Below, piece after piece: positions 42,123-42,791 of a DNA stretch of 42,791 nt. The position numbers and the translations under genes were made by a program. Where the stretch lies: NCBI GenBank assembly GCA_031254875.1, contig JAIRTW010000061.1, positions 1-42,791 of the forward strand, in the 5' to 3' direction. How positions within the stretch are numbered: position 1 is the stretch's first letter; each line of letters opens with the position of its first letter. This DNA comes from Candidatus Bathycorpusculum termitum (GTDB taxonomy: Archaea > Thermoproteota > Bathyarchaeia > Bathyarchaeales > Bathycorpusculaceae). The notes under the pieces were generated by a model. That model saw nothing but the letters and a program-made list of their open reading frames with translations, had not been told where the DNA came from and ran no database searches.

Positions 42123-42791
42123 CGGGTATTACAATACAGCTGAATGGACTAATTTATCCTTAACTTCCAAATTTAGGAATAGCTTTTAGATATGGGCATT
42201 ATCACTAATATGGATCCGTCACAAAAATAGCTAAAAAACAAGTCGATTAGCAAAACACACTACTGCTGTGTAACATCTAAAAATTTATTTTACTGCGTAT
42301 CCTGGACACGGTAAATCTAGAACCACGCCATGGCAAACATGTAAACATTTAGATGTTACAACGTACTACTAAACTGTGCAAAAATAAACAGGTTACACAA
42401 AGTTGTAATTTTTTCAGATATTAACAGGTTAAAGAAAAATTATGAGAAATAAGCAGGTTTATGTTAAAAAAAATCATGTATCCATAAGTAACATACAGTG
42501 TTATTTTTAGGATTTTTCTATTGTTCAGAATAGAATGTTTTTGAATTCATAACCCTTTAAACAAGGGCTTGCTTGTCAAAATAAGCACCATAAGACACCA
42601 CAAAACACCCGCCAAAATAACTCACACTACAAAACGATCCAACACCTTTCACCACAGACTCAAAGAACCAACACCGCCCACACACACCCTAAAACAGAAA
42701 TCCACCCACAACCCCTAGACAAACACCACCACAAACTCAACCGCCCCCTAAACCCACAAATCTCACCAAACCCCCACCCGAAAAACATCAC
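42123..42791. other. Gene-free right end: AT-rich, then G-poor
   Basis: 669 bases without a supported gene. The left part is AT-rich and holds the inverted repeat. From about 42580 the plus strand is almost free of G, like the left part of the IS66-type relic. Frames there read as His/Pro/Thr-rich on plus or hydrophobic on minus, which follows from composition, so no gene is called. The window may cut a second relic here. Confidence 0.45.
42269..42360. repeat. 13-bp perfect inverted repeat pair
   Basis: TGTAACATCTAAA (42269-42281) and its exact complement (42348-42360) enclose 66 bases. A smaller hairpin TTACA/TGTAA followed by a T-run lies about 30 bases further right. It could be a miniature element or an RNA hairpin. 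No matching target duplication was seen. Confidence 0.6.

Overview
The window reads as a chromosomal piece of an uncultured archaeon of the Thermoproteota/TACK side, most likely Bathyarchaeia (inference from gene content, not proven). Supporting signs are a complete Cdv (archaeal ESCRT) division cluster, a non-canonical tubulin/FtsZ-family GTPase, an archaeal-type valyl-tRNA synthetase, a RimK-type ligase of the MptN/CofF kind, a CxxC zinc-ribbon miniprotein, DUF2080 transposon protein, TATA-box promoters and one leaderless gene. Many genes also carry clear Shine-Dalgarno sites and start at TTG or GTG.

Region 1 (1-6100): the 3' end of a repeat-rich protein gene faces an operon that encodes a signal-peptide membrane protein and a 908-residue tubulin-like GTPase with a long coiled coil. 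Beyond it lies a secreted family GH5 glycoside hydrolase with a Thr/Pro linker and a His-rich tail. Region 2 (6100-11400): an RHH-PurM fusion, two small secreted or membrane proteins (one broken), then two TPP riboswitches. The first controls an ECF S-component plus a methyltransferase; the second controls ThiT translationally coupled to a HypE-like PurM-family enzyme. Together these form a thiamin uptake and salvage block. Region 3 (11400-19000): a RimK-type ligase; a NikR-like regulator divergent from a heavy-metal P-type ATPase, with dyad operators between them; a small membrane protein; and valS-aspartate dehydrogenase.

Region 4 (19400-23100): a four-gene Cdv operon in the order ESCRT-III paralogue, CdvA, CdvB, CdvC/Vps4. 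CdvA and CdvB carry the same Leu-Pro-Glu-Pro-Pro motif. Region 5 (23300-31500): small proteins, a stand-alone MgsA C-terminal domain, a frameshifted GNAT gene, tRNA-Lys(CTT) flanked by gene debris and a probable IS605-type end, an OB-fold protein, a radical SAM enzyme convergent with an HMGL-family enzyme, and a coiled-coil protein.

Region 6 (31500-42791): a decayed IS66-type element with an intact DUF2080 gene, a secreted anchored protein, and a possible DNA-defence or repair module: winged-helix regulator, small unknown protein, Vsr-like nuclease, winged-helix protein and a 1450-residue Fe-S RecB-nuclease/SF1-helicase. A DUF3786 protein and an AT-rich, then G-poor, end follow. The most interesting items are the membrane-anchored tubulin pair, the Vsr/helicase-nuclease block and the riboswitch-controlled thiamin block. 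Several genes lack a canonical start codon exactly where one is expected.
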